From the NCBI GenBank assembly GCA_002342035.1, contig DDPE01000019.1:322-26901 (forward strand): a stretch of 26,580 bases of DNA, read 5' to 3'. Positions 15,651 through 22,684 of this stretch are shown here, piece by piece. The notes beneath the pieces are model-generated. The model did not search any database and was not told where the DNA came from. It saw only the letters and a list, made by a program, of their open reading frames with translations. The position numbers and the translations under genes are program-made. Origin of the DNA: Asticcacaulis sp. UBA2476. Its GTDB lineage: Bacteria; Pseudomonadota; Alphaproteobacteria; Caulobacterales; Caulobacteraceae. Each line of letters opens with the position of its first letter. Within the stretch, counting starts at the first letter, position 1.

Positions 15651-16568
15651 GTGGATATGGCCGCGCCCTCATCATCGCCTGTGATTGCGACGCCGTCCTC
15701 CGGCGTCAGTGTGATTATGGTTGCCTATCACACGGGGAAAATCCTGTTTGACAGCATCCGTGATGTGTTGCGCGATGGGGCGGTGGCTGAGTTGATACTG
15801 GTCGATAACGGCTCCACGCCAGAGGTCGAACGGCAACTTCAAGCGCTGGCGCGCGCCGATAATCGCGTGACCTTGCTTCAGGGCCACGGCAATATCGGCT
15901 TTGGGCGGGCGGTTAATCTGGGGGCGAAATCCGCGCGTCAGCCGTGGCTGGTGATCCTCAACCCGGATGCGTCCCTCAAAGGCGGCACAGTGGATAAGTT
16001 GGTGGCGGCAGCGGTTGGCCAGCCAAGCCCGTGCATCGTCGGTGCGCGGGTGCTCAATACTGACGGCACAGAACAGCGCGGGGCGCGGCGCGGCGAAGTC
16101 ACACCGGTGACGACGCTGGTGTCCCTGCTGCGGCTTGAGCGGTTCGTGCAGGGCCTCGAAGGGTTTGAACTGCATCATCACGATAAGCCTTTGCCGGATG
16201 CGCCAATGGCTGTGCCGACCATATCGGGGGCTTGTTTTGCAATTTCAAAGGCCGATTTCGATAAGCTGGGCGGCTTTGACCCTGAATTTTTCCTGCATGT
16301 CGAAGATGTCGACCTGTGCTGGCGGGCGCGCAAAATGGGCGGGATCGTCCTGTTTCATCCCCATGCCGAGGTCGTCCACGAAGGCCACACCTCCCACGTC
16401 GCCCCGACCTTTGTGGAGTGGAATAAGGGCAAGGGCTTGGTGTACTTCTTCAATAAACGCGCTGACACCCTGTGGCGCAAGCTCTATGTCTGGGCCCTGG
16501 GGCCATTGATCCTTATGGTGTCGCTGCTGCGTTCGGCCCTGCGTCCGCGCATGAAGCCTGAAGAGTAA
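15651..16568 (+). CDS. GT2 glycosyltransferase, WbbL/rhamnosyltransferase-like
   Basis: A 305-residue GT-A enzyme. The nucleotide-sugar half shows VSVIMVAYHTGKIL, ELILVDNGSTPEVE, GNIGFGRAVNLGAK and the metal-site WLVILNPDASL (DxD equivalent). The acceptor half shows ISGACFAISKADFDKLGGFDPEFFLHVEDVDLCWRAR, the ED motif with a catalytic base. This pattern is that of WbbL-like rhamnosyltransferases, which extend undecaprenyl-linked glycans on the inner face of the membrane. The C-terminus has a short hydrophobic segment (VWALGPLILMVSLL) and a basic tail, probably a membrane contact. The start is GTG at 15651, or ATG two codons on. It is two bases after thrS and probably shares its transcript, although it is functionally unrelated. 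Confidence 0.87.
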   Translation: MDMAAPSSSPVIATPSSGVSVIMVAYHTGKILFDSIRDVLRDGAVAELILVDNGSTPEVERQLQALARADNRVTLLQGHGNIGFGRAVNLGAKSARQPWLVILNPDASLKGGTVDKLVAAAVGQPSPCIVGARVLNTDGTEQRGARRGEVTPVTTLVSLLRLERFVQGLEGFELHHHDKPLPDAPMAVPTISGACFAISKADFDKLGGFDPEFFLHVEDVDLCWRARKMGGIVLFHPHAEVVHEGHTSHVAPTFVEWNKGKGLVYFFNKRADTLWRKLYVWALGPLILMVSLLRSALRPRMKPEE

Positions 16569-16597
16569 ACCTTTAAGCCTTTTTTTCGCGCGCTTGA

Positions 16598-18316
16598 TTA
16601 CTGCTTGCGGAACAGGGTGATCGCGACCTCATTGCCGTTGGAATAGTTGTGGCCGTGTACGGTGGTGATAGCGCGTACTTTCAGGTTATTTTTCGCCATT
16701 TCCGCCTCGAACGCTTTCAGGTGCTCGGCCTCGACAAAGATCGGGCGGCCCTGTTCCACGACGGCAACGGCCTGCTGAGCATTATCGAGCAGGGCGGTTT
16801 TGGTGCCCATGGCAAACACAAAGCTCGGTTCGGCGTAACCCAACGTGGCCACCGGGCCGGGGATCAGGCCCAGACGCGGGTCGGTACGGGTCTCGATCAG
16901 CGTGTTTTCGAGATTAACCGACATCCATAGCGGCTTAAGCTGAGACGCCAGCGTAATCAGCCCAAGATGCCCGCCGACCCCGCCTAGGAACAGGCACAAC
17001 AGCCCCGCGGCCTTGTGATTTTTCCACAGGAAGAACCCGCCAAGTGCCGCAATCAGCAGGGCCGAGGCCACCGTCAGGGTCACCGCCGTGAGCGCCACCG
17101 TTGGATGCGCCCCCGTGCCAAATTCAGTCAGGGCGGTAATGGCTATCCATGAGATGACCACGCCGGCAAATAGCCCCAGCGCCATATTCATGATCTTGGC
17201 CCAGCGCTTATGCACCATGCCGATTGACACGGCCGCCAGCAAGGCCAGACCGCCATAGGCCGGCAAAGGGTAATGGATCAACTTGGTGGGGGAGATTTCA
17301 AAGATAATAAAGGCCGGCAGGAACCAGCAGATGGCAAAGCGAATAGCGGGCTCAAGGCGGCGCGAAATGGCGGCCTGCAAAGCCCCGCCGAGCAGGAAGG
17401 TGCCGGGGAAAAACATCAGCGGCAGCATCAGGGTATGGGTGCCGGGCCAGGCGAAATGGCCCTCAGAGCCGCTAACCAGCTTGGGCGCCAGATCGTCACC
17501 GATGGCCGTGCCCCAAAAGGCGCCGTCGGTGGCGATGGTGATGGCAATGGCCCACGGCCCGACCATAAGGACTGTGAGCGCGATCCCCCAACTCCAGCCC
17601 AGATGGCGGAACCAATCCATATTGCCTTTTGTGGCGTCGCCTTTGGCGGCCTGCTTGTCCCACGCGATCAGGGTGAAGGCCGTGGCCAGAAAGATCATTG
17701 GCCCGATCGGGCCCTTTATAAGAATGGATGCGGCAAAGGCCAGCCAGAAGGTGAGGCGTAAACGCCGAAGTTTGAGGCGCACTTTCGGGTCGGCACCGTC
17801 AGGGCGATTGCGGTAGGCCACATAGATCTGCGCCAGCGCGGCCATAAACAGGGTCACAAACCCGCACAGGACGGCATCCGTCTTGGCGATAAAGGCCTCG
17901 GTCGACAGTAGCAGAGAAATGCCAAGGATTAGCCCGGCTTTCAGGCCGCGCCGGTTATCGAACAAGGCGCCGCCACCCCAGGCCAGAGAAAACGCCGCAA
18001 GGGCAGCCCCCAGCAATGACGGCCAGCGGTAGGCCAGAATCTCACGCGCCCCGACTTCGGAGGTTAAGGACACGCTGGCCGCTTGCAGCCAGTGGATGCC
18101 GACCGGTTTTTTATGGCGCGGGCCGTCCTGATAGTTGATGTTGATGAAGTCGCGGCTTTCCAGCATCTGGCTCGACGCCTGCACAAAGCGCGATTCGTCG
18201 CGATCCAGCGGCGGAATGATCAGGGCGCACGGCAGGCCGACCAGAAACGCCACCAGCGCTGCCAGAAGCGGCCCGCGCAAGCCTTGGGTTGCGGCAGCAA
18301 TGAGTTTGGACGACAT
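16598..18316 (-). CDS. GT39/ArnT-type polyprenyl-phosphate-sugar glycosyltransferase
   Basis: A 572-residue integral membrane enzyme with about twelve hydrophobic spans. The first periplasmic loop after span 1 has LDRDESRFVQASSQMLESRDF, the acidic DxDE-type active-site pattern of GT39/ArnT enzymes (family form DE.RY). It is followed by DGPRHKKPVGIHWLQAASV, the donor-loop pattern. The C-terminal part is a small soluble periplasmic domain. Such enzymes take a sugar from a polyprenyl phosphate and transfer it to a lipid or protein in the periplasm. The acceptor here is unknown. It faces, across 219 bases, a DPM1-like gene that could make its donor. Confidence 0.87.
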   Translation of the reverse strand: MSSKLIAAATQGLRGPLLAALVAFLVGLPCALIIPPLDRDESRFVQASSQMLESRDFININYQDGPRHKKPVGIHWLQAASVSLTSEVGAREILAYRWPSLLGAALAAFSLAWGGGALFDNRRGLKAGLILGISLLLSTEAFIAKTDAVLCGFVTLFMAALAQIYVAYRNRPDGADPKVRLKLRRLRLTFWLAFAASILIKGPIGPMIFLATAFTLIAWDKQAAKGDATKGNMDWFRHLGWSWGIALTVLMVGPWAIAITIATDGAFWGTAIGDDLAPKLVSGSEGHFAWPGTHTLMLPLMFFPGTFLLGGALQAAISRRLEPAIRFAICWFLPAFIIFEISPTKLIHYPLPAYGGLALLAAVSIGMVHKRWAKIMNMALGLFAGVVISWIAITALTEFGTGAHPTVALTAVTLTVASALLIAALGGFFLWKNHKAAGLLCLFLGGVGGHLGLITLASQLKPLWMSVNLENTLIETRTDPRLGLIPGPVATLGYAEPSFVFAMGTKTALLDNAQQAVAVVEQGRPIFVEAEHLKAFEAEMAKNNLKVRAITTVHGHNYSNGNEVAITLFRKQ

Positions 18317-18426
18317 GAAAACACTCGCGGCAGATCAAAAATATGGGCGGCAAACTATTGTAGACGCACAGAAAATCCAGCGAAAAAGGACACGATTCGC
18401 TAAGGTTGCCACTATTTACCGAATAA

Positions 18427-18442
18427 GCTTAAAATGTTAAGC
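18427..18442. promoter_or_regulatory. 16-base dyad between the divergent GT39 and GT2 genes
   Basis: GCTTAA (18427-18432) and TTAAGC (18437-18442) form a perfect inverted repeat around AATG. A second, wide pair, GCCTTAAT (18453-18460) and ATTAAGGC (18504-18511), lies between it and the GT2 start. TTAA-rich half sites recall the CtrA motif, but the spacing differs from TTAA-N7-TTAA. The rest of the gap 18317-18535 shows no gene. Confidence 0.35.
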
Positions 18443-18535
18443 ACCAGAATCAAAGCCTTAATCTGGCCCTGTCGCGGGCCGTGCCGTGGTTTAACGGTCA
18501 GGAATTAAGGCGCGCAGCGATCCGAAAGAGTCCTT

Positions 18536-19267
18536 ATGCCTTTAGCCGTTTCCGTCGTCGTGGCCGTCCAGAATGAAGAGGGCGCGGTCGCCGATGTGGT
18601 AAGAGAGCTGAAGTCGGTATTCGATGAAGGCCTTGGGGCCGATGGCTTTGAGCTGATTTTCGTCGATGATAAGTCATCGGACGGTACGGTGGCCCAACTG
18701 CGCGAACTGCAAAAAACCGTACCTAATCTGCGGGTTATTCAGCACGAAAAGAATGTCGGTAAATCGGGCGGTGTGCGTACTGGTATCATAAGTGCCCGCA
18801 CCAATATCATTGCCATGATGGACGGTGATGGCCAAAACCCGGCGGCGGATGTTCTGCGGACAGCGCTGAAACTGCTGAATGCCGGGCCGGATGTGGGACT
18901 GGTGGCCGGTGAGCGCAAGCGTCGTCAGGACACGGCCTCGAAAAAATGGGCGTCACGCTGGGCCAATGGTATCCGTAAGCGCATGCTGAATGATGGGGCC
19001 GAAGATACCGGCTGCGGCATTAAGGCGATCCGCCGCGATGTCTTCCTGCGCTTACCCTATTTCGACAATATGCACCGCTATATCCCGGCCCTCGTCAACC
19101 GTGAGGGGTATAAAACCCTTTTTGAGCGGGTTGAGGATCGCCTGAGAACCACAGGTCATTCTAAATATACCAATATTGGCAGATTATGGGTTGCCTTATC
19201 CGATCTTCCGGGTGTCATGTGGCTAAACCGGCGTTACCGTCATCCGGGAAGCACAACTGAACTATAA
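18536..19267 (+). CDS. DPM1-like GT2 glycosyltransferase (polyprenyl-phosphate sugar synthase)
   Basis: A 243-residue soluble GT-A enzyme. It starts VSVVVAVQNEEGAVADVVREL and has FELIFVDDKSSDGT, VIQHEKNVGKSGGVRTGI and the metal motif MMDGDGQNP. RKRMLNDGAEDTGCGIKAIRRDVFLRLPYFDNMHRYIPALV is the acceptor part of dolichyl-phosphate mannose synthase-like proteins. Such enzymes move a sugar from a nucleotide donor to a polyprenyl phosphate on the cytoplasmic side. No membrane spans follow; the protein ends shortly after GVMWLNRRYRHPG. A small multi-pass membrane protein is encoded next on the same strand, and a GT39 enzyme is divergent upstream, a sensible functional partner. The sugar cannot be read from sequence. 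Confidence 0.87.
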   Translation: MPLAVSVVVAVQNEEGAVADVVRELKSVFDEGLGADGFELIFVDDKSSDGTVAQLRELQKTVPNLRVIQHEKNVGKSGGVRTGIISARTNIIAMMDGDGQNPAADVLRTALKLLNAGPDVGLVAGERKRRQDTASKKWASRWANGIRKRMLNDGAEDTGCGIKAIRRDVFLRLPYFDNMHRYIPALVNREGYKTLFERVEDRLRTTGHSKYTNIGRLWVALSDLPGVMWLNRRYRHPGSTTEL

Positions 19268-19352
19268 AATTGACGCGAGGGGCGCAATGTCTGGTCAGCC
19301 TGGTGAAAAACCGATATTAACCATGTCAGCCGTTGCTTCAGGAGGAAAACGT

Positions 19353-19802
19353 ATGTCCGGTGCGCCGACGCCCAGCCAGCCCAGTATGTGGACCGCGTTT
19401 CCTTTACTTGTTATCCCGGTTGTTGCCTACAATCTGATTGCCTTTTTCTCGATGTTTGGGGGTTCGGCCGATGCGGCCTATAATTACTTGCACGGGGTAT
19501 GGTTTAGCGTGCCGATGCCGGCGCCCGGTTCGACCTGGAAGGTCGGGGTAGGCGATGTCATTACCCTGATCGGCCTGATCATGCTGTTTTTCGAGCTGCT
19601 GAAATCGACCTCGTCGGACAAGGTGGCGATCATCAACCACGCTTTGTCGATGGTGTTGTTTATTGTCTGTCTGGTGCAGTTTTTGCTGCTTAAGCCGTTT
19701 GCCACGTCAGTGTTTTTCATGCTGACGGCCATGACGCTGCTGGATGTGCTGGCGGGCTTCATCGTCACGACCATCTCGGCGCGGCGCGACTTTGAATTCT
19801 AA
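19353..19802 (+). CDS. Small multi-pass membrane protein of unknown function
   Basis: A 149-residue integral membrane protein, not in a family I can name. Four hydrophobic segments are visible: FPLLVIPVVAYNLIAFFSMF, VGVGDVITLIGLIMLFFELL, ALSMVLFIVCLVQFLLL and FMLTAMTLLDVLAGFIVTTI. It ends SARRDFEF. The ATG at 19353 has AGGAGG (19340-19345) seven bases upstream. An in-frame ATG at 19287, with GAGGGG only four bases away, would add 22 polar residues. The internal start is preferred. It follows the DPM1-like gene by 85 bases and could be a partner, for example an anchor or transporter for the lipid-linked sugar. It does not show GtrA or LpxB-N-like motifs. Confidence 0.72.
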   Translation: MSGAPTPSQPSMWTAFPLLVIPVVAYNLIAFFSMFGGSADAAYNYLHGVWFSVPMPAPGSTWKVGVGDVITLIGLIMLFFELLKSTSSDKVAIINHALSMVLFIVCLVQFLLLKPFATSVFFMLTAMTLLDVLAGFIVTTISARRDFEF

Positions 19803-19819
19803 TCCAAACTGTTTTGGAT

Positions 19820-19897
19820 TCAGCCGAAAAACGTGAAAATCGTCGCCACGATCAGCACGTCAAAAGTCTTGGTCAGTAAGGGATAAAGGGCTTGCAC
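19820..19897 (-). CDS. Candidate 25-residue single-span membrane peptide
   Basis: A short minus-strand frame starts at GTG (19897) and ends at TGA (19820). It reads as a short polar start, then KTFDVLIVATIFTFFG, a plausible single transmembrane helix. GGAG lies about eight bases before the GTG. An in-frame stop lies upstream, so the frame cannot be a fragment of a longer gene. Immediately after the stop is a hairpin, AATCCAAA (19801-19808) and TTTGGATT (19813-19820). I know no matching family. The size, hydrophobicity and ribosome-binding site are like known small membrane regulators, but chance is possible at this length. Confidence 0.35.
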   Translation of the reverse strand: MQALYPLLTKTFDVLIVATIFTFFG

Positions 19898-19951
19898 AGT
19901 CTCGTCTCCGCTCGTTTGCGGAAAGGGATGTGCAATTTGCGTGCCGGACGT

Positions 19952-19969
19952 GGTTAAGCGCGATTAACC
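19952..19969. promoter_or_regulatory. GGTTAA/TTAACC dyad with CtrA-like half sites
   Basis: GGTTAA (19952-19957) and TTAACC (19964-19969) flank GCGCGA. The two TTAA cores are six bases apart, one base short of the Caulobacter CtrA box TTAA-N7-TTAA. It lies between the small basic gene and the candidate 25-residue peptide, about 55 bases upstream of the latter. Other sequence in 19898-19978 is featureless. Confidence 0.3.
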
Positions 19970-19978
19970 CTCAAAGCC

Positions 19979-20245
19979 TTATATTTCGGTCTTTTTGATA
20001 ATGCCGGCCTGCGGCCTGCGGTCATTGCGGCCGGAATATTCTGACTTAAGATAGGTTGTTTTTGCCTGCGCTAAAGTCTCAGCCCCGCCTTTCAGGCCGC
20101 GCTTTTCACCGCCCCCAAGGATCTGTGCCGTAAAGCCCGGCTGTGCCTTCGCGCCTACGCGCTTACGCGGCTTGGGGCCTGTATCATGATCAATCACCGG
20201 CCCGACAGGAACCGGCAGGTTGGACGTCTCGCGGGAAGTGGTCAT
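19979..20245 (-). CDS. Small basic protein of unknown function
   Basis: An 88-residue, glycine- and lysine/arginine-rich soluble protein. It starts MTTSRETSNLPVPVGPVIDHDTG and has KPRKRVGAKAQPGFTAQILGGGEKRGLKGG, then AETLAQAKTTYLKSEYSGRNDRRP. I recall no named family. The regular glycines and basic residues suggest a disordered or nucleic-acid-contacting protein, which is inference. The open frame extends 37 codons upstream, but the ATG at 20245 is preferred because the upstream part reads into the phaR terminator and has a non-protein-like composition. Ribosome-binding support is weak. It lies downstream of the phaR terminator on the same strand. Confidence 0.65.
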   Translation of the reverse strand: MTTSRETSNLPVPVGPVIDHDTGPKPRKRVGAKAQPGFTAQILGGGEKRGLKGGAETLAQAKTTYLKSEYSGRNDRRPQAGIIKKTEI

Positions 20246-20335
20246 GGGTGGTCTCGTGGGGGCGGTCTCAACATTTTGTTGGTGTGCACAATAGCTGATA
20301 ATGGTGCCGACTTTATTAAACCCTGCTGGGCGCAT

Positions 20336-20374
20336 GAAAAAGGGCCCCGCACACATATAGCTGTGCGGAGCCCT
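20336..20374 (-). terminator. Rho-independent terminator of phaR
   Basis: The arms at 20341-20353 and 20362-20374 (AGGGC..CCGCACA and its near-complement) form a 13-base stem with one mismatch and an eight-base loop. On the minus strand the stem is followed by five T residues (20341-20337). It ends the phaR transcript 34 bases after the stop codon and separates it from the small basic gene. Confidence 0.85.
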
Positions 20375-20407
20375 GTAAAATCAGTGGATGGTGGTTAAGC
20401 CTGAAAA

Positions 20408-21037
20408 TTAACTTTTGGTAGCTAGCGCATCAATTTGCGCCTTCATGGCGGCCAGTTGTTTTTTCAGATCGTCCATTTCATGACTGTCGGCGGTAGGCTT
20501 GGCCTCAGAACCCTCCGAAGGGGCCTCTGCCGAAGCCGGTGCGCCTGCTGCCGTGGCCGCAAATGAGAACGGCGAGAACATGCGCATAGCCCGGTCAAAC
20601 ATGGCTAAGTTCTGGGACACCTGCTCATCAAAATACCCCAGACCCGGCGCCCCGCCGAAAGCCTGAGAGAACTGCGAACGAAAACGCTCCTGCTGCTTGG
20701 CAAAGCCGTCGAGCGACATTTCAAGGTAGGTCGGCAGAAGATTTTGCATGCTGTCACCATAGAATGAGATCAACTGACGCAAAAACTGGATCGGCAGCAG
20801 GCTCTGGCCGTGGCTTTCTTCTTCGAAGATGATCTGGGCCAGAACGCCGCGGGTGATGTCATCACCGGACTTGGCATCATAGACGATAAAATCGACGTTT
20901 TGACGCACCATGTCGGAAAGATTGTCGAGGGTCACATAGGAACTGGTGGCCGTATTATAGAGGCGGCGGTTGGCATATTTTTTTATGACCACCTTATCGC
21001 CTTCGCCGCGTTTGGTTTTGGTCTTTCCTTCCGTCAT
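20408..21037 (-). CDS. phaR: Polyhydroxyalkanoate synthesis repressor PhaR
   Basis: A 209-residue cytoplasmic regulator. The N-terminal DNA-binding domain VVIKKYANRRLYNTATSSYVTLDNLSDMVRQNVDFIVYDAKSGDDITRGVLAQIIFEEE is the PHB/PHA accumulation regulator signature. It is followed by the second conserved part LLPIQFLRQLISFYGDSMQNLLPTYLEMSLDGFAKQQERFR. The C-terminus is Ala/Glu-rich with a coiled-coil-like end (DDLKKQLAAMKAQIDAL). PhaR family proteins bind both DNA and PHB granules and repress phasin and biosynthesis genes. GGAGAT precedes the ATG at about eight bases. It is divergent from phaA-phaB, with two related dyads in the shared region that may be its own operators. Confidence 0.94.
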   Translation of the reverse strand: MTEGKTKTKRGEGDKVVIKKYANRRLYNTATSSYVTLDNLSDMVRQNVDFIVYDAKSGDDITRGVLAQIIFEEESHGQSLLPIQFLRQLISFYGDSMQNLLPTYLEMSLDGFAKQQERFRSQFSQAFGGAPGLGYFDEQVSQNLAMFDRAMRMFSPFSFAATAAGAPASAEAPSEGSEAKPTADSHEMDDLKKQLAAMKAQIDALATKS

Positions 21038-21147
21038 CAGACGTATCTCCCGTTCATGCCCTTAATCGAGGCGCTACCGCCCGCATAAGGTGTGGTTATT
21101 GTGAGCAGACTAGACCTTTTTTTGCTGTTGCGTAAAGCATTTTGGAT

Positions 21148-21175
21148 GCAGTTGCGCGCAACCGGACATAAAATG
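21148..21175. promoter_or_regulatory. Candidate PhaR operator, upstream copy
   Basis: GCAGTTGCGCGCAAC at 21148-21162 contains the perfect palindrome GTTGCG/CGCAAC (21151-21162). It is followed by ACATAAAATG (21166-21175). Paracoccus PhaR is known to bind TGC-rich dyads, and this site lies 111 bases before the phaR start. It matches the copy at 21213-21240 in both halves. Confidence 0.5.
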
Positions 21176-21212
21176 CGGCAAAATCTTATATTCACTGATA
21201 AAAATGATGTTC

Positions 21213-21240
21213 GCAGTTGCAAAACTGCACATAAAATTTG
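21213..21240. promoter_or_regulatory. Candidate PhaR operator, downstream copy
   Basis: GCAGTT (21213-21218) and AACTGC (21223-21228) form a perfect dyad around GCAA, followed by ACATAAAATTTG (21229-21240). It shares GCAGTTGC and ACATAAAAT with the copy at 21148-21175. The dyad centres are 64 bases apart, close to six helical turns, so two bound dimers would face the same side. Confidence 0.5.
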
Positions 21241-21437
21241 CTCACAGGTTGTAAATATTCCGTAATAACAGGGCTTTTTCACGCAAAATCAGGTGACGAA
21301 TGCTGCGGGATGTTGCAGGGTCGGCCACGTCCGCCGCAGGCTTATTCTGGCTTACGGCTCATGCCATTACTGTCTAAATTCCGTTACACAAAGATGTGAA
21401 ATCTATGAGCGGAATCAATGTGAAAGGATTTGCCCGC

Positions 21438-22646
21438 ATGTCTGCCAAAACCGTGTCAGATGTCGTTATTGTTGCCGCTGCCCGCACGCCGGTCGGGTCA
21501 TTCTTAGGCGGGTTGTCCAGCCTGTCGGGCGCAGAATTGGGGGCCTTGGCCATCAAGGGCGTGATCGAGCGCGCCGGCATTGCCGCCGCCGATGTCGATG
21601 AAGTGATTATGGGGCAGGTTTTGCAGGCCGCCCAAGGCCAGGGCCCGGCCCGTCAGGCCTCAATCAAGGCCGGTTTGCCGATTGAAACCCCGGCCTGGAG
21701 CCTCAATCAGATCTGTGGCTCCGGTCTGCGGGCGGTGGCTTTGGGTGCGCAGCAAATTGCGCTCGGTGATTCGACGGTGGTGATCGCCGGTGGTCAGGAA
21801 AGCATGTCGCTGGCGGTTCATGCCGCGCAGATACGCACCGGTCAGAAAATGGGCGATCTTGGTCTGAAAGACACCATGATCACCGACGGTTTGTGGGATT
21901 CGTTCAACGGCTATCACATGGGGCAGACGGCGGAAAACATTGCCGCTAAGTGGGAGATCAGCCGCGGTGCGCAGGACGAGTTTGCTGTGTCCTCGCAGAA
22001 TAAGGCCGAGGCCGCTCAGAAAGCCGGTAAGTTCGATGAAGAAATCTTGCCCGTAACCATTAAGGGCCGCAAAGGCGACACGGTCGTCGATAAGGACGAA
22101 TTTATCCGTCACGGCGTGGTGCTGGAAAGCATTTCGGGTCTGAAGCCTGCCTTTAATAAAGAGGGTTCGGTCACAGCGGCCAATGCGTCGGGCCTCAATG
22201 ACGGGGCGGCCGCTCTGGTGCTGATGTCGGCGGATGAGGCCGCCAAACGCGGTCTTAAGCCGTTGGCGAAGATCGTGTCGTGGGCCAATGCCGGTGTCGA
22301 TCCGGCGATTATGGGCACCGGCCCGATCCCGGCCTCGAAAAAGGCGCTGGCAAAAGCGGGCTGGAGCGTAGCGGATCTTGATCTGGTCGAATCCAACGAA
22401 GCCTTTGCAGCGCAGGCTTTGTGCGTCGTTAAGGAACTGGGGCTTGATACCGCTAAGGTCAATGTCAACGGCGGCGCCATCGCCATCGGCCACCCGATCG
22501 GGGCGTCCGGTGCGCGTATTCTGACCACGCTTCTGTTTGAACTTAAGCGCCGCACGGCCGAGCAGGGCAAGCCGCTAAAAGGTCTGGCTACCCTCTGCAT
22601 TGGCGGCGGGATGGGTGTGGCCATGACGGTGGAATCTATCGTTTAA
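21438..22646 (+). CDS. phaA: Acetyl-CoA C-acetyltransferase (beta-ketothiolase)
   Basis: A 402-residue thiolase. It condenses two acetyl-CoA into acetoacetyl-CoA, the first step of polyhydroxybutyrate synthesis. The catalytic residues are in place: the nucleophile Cys93 in NQICGSGLRA, His352 in GHPIGASG and Cys387 in CIGGGMG. The NEAFAAQA loop is also present. The chain is about ten residues longer than Zoogloea PhaA; part of the excess is a longer loop (RTAEQGKPLK) before the last motif. The ATG at 21438 is chosen because AAAGGA lies nine bases upstream and it places VVIVAAART at the usual distance. The frame extends 14 codons further up without support. phaB follows after 38 bases. Confidence 0.95.
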   Translation: MSAKTVSDVVIVAAARTPVGSFLGGLSSLSGAELGALAIKGVIERAGIAAADVDEVIMGQVLQAAQGQGPARQASIKAGLPIETPAWSLNQICGSGLRAVALGAQQIALGDSTVVIAGGQESMSLAVHAAQIRTGQKMGDLGLKDTMITDGLWDSFNGYHMGQTAENIAAKWEISRGAQDEFAVSSQNKAEAAQKAGKFDEEILPVTIKGRKGDTVVDKDEFIRHGVVLESISGLKPAFNKEGSVTAANASGLNDGAAALVLMSADEAAKRGLKPLAKIVSWANAGVDPAIMGTGPIPASKKALAKAGWSVADLDLVESNEAFAAQALCVVKELGLDTAKVNVNGGAIAIGHPIGASGARILTTLLFELKRRTAEQGKPLKGLATLCIGGGMGVAMTVESIV

Positions 22647-22684
22647 TAATCTGATTTAATTAAAAAATATAGGAACAGGATAAT

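Larger units (their letters stand above)
21038..21437. promoter_or_regulatory. phaR/phaA divergent control region
   Basis: A 400-base gap between phaR and phaA start codons. It carries two related dyad elements at 21148-21175 and 21213-21240. A further CTGC/GCAG pair (21303-21306 and 21315-21318) lies nearer phaA. A minus-strand frame at 21037-21282 and plus-strand frames in this gap lack protein-like features and are not called. The region must hold promoters for both directions. Confidence 0.6.

Noticed and set aside
21037..21282. Minus-strand 81-residue frame upstream of phaR
   Set aside because: It runs through the candidate operators and the phaR leader, and the sequence does not look like protein.
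21660..22493. Minus-strand frame of 277 residues opposite phaA
   Set aside because: It is a shadow of phaA, with composition typical of antisense reading and no conserved domain.
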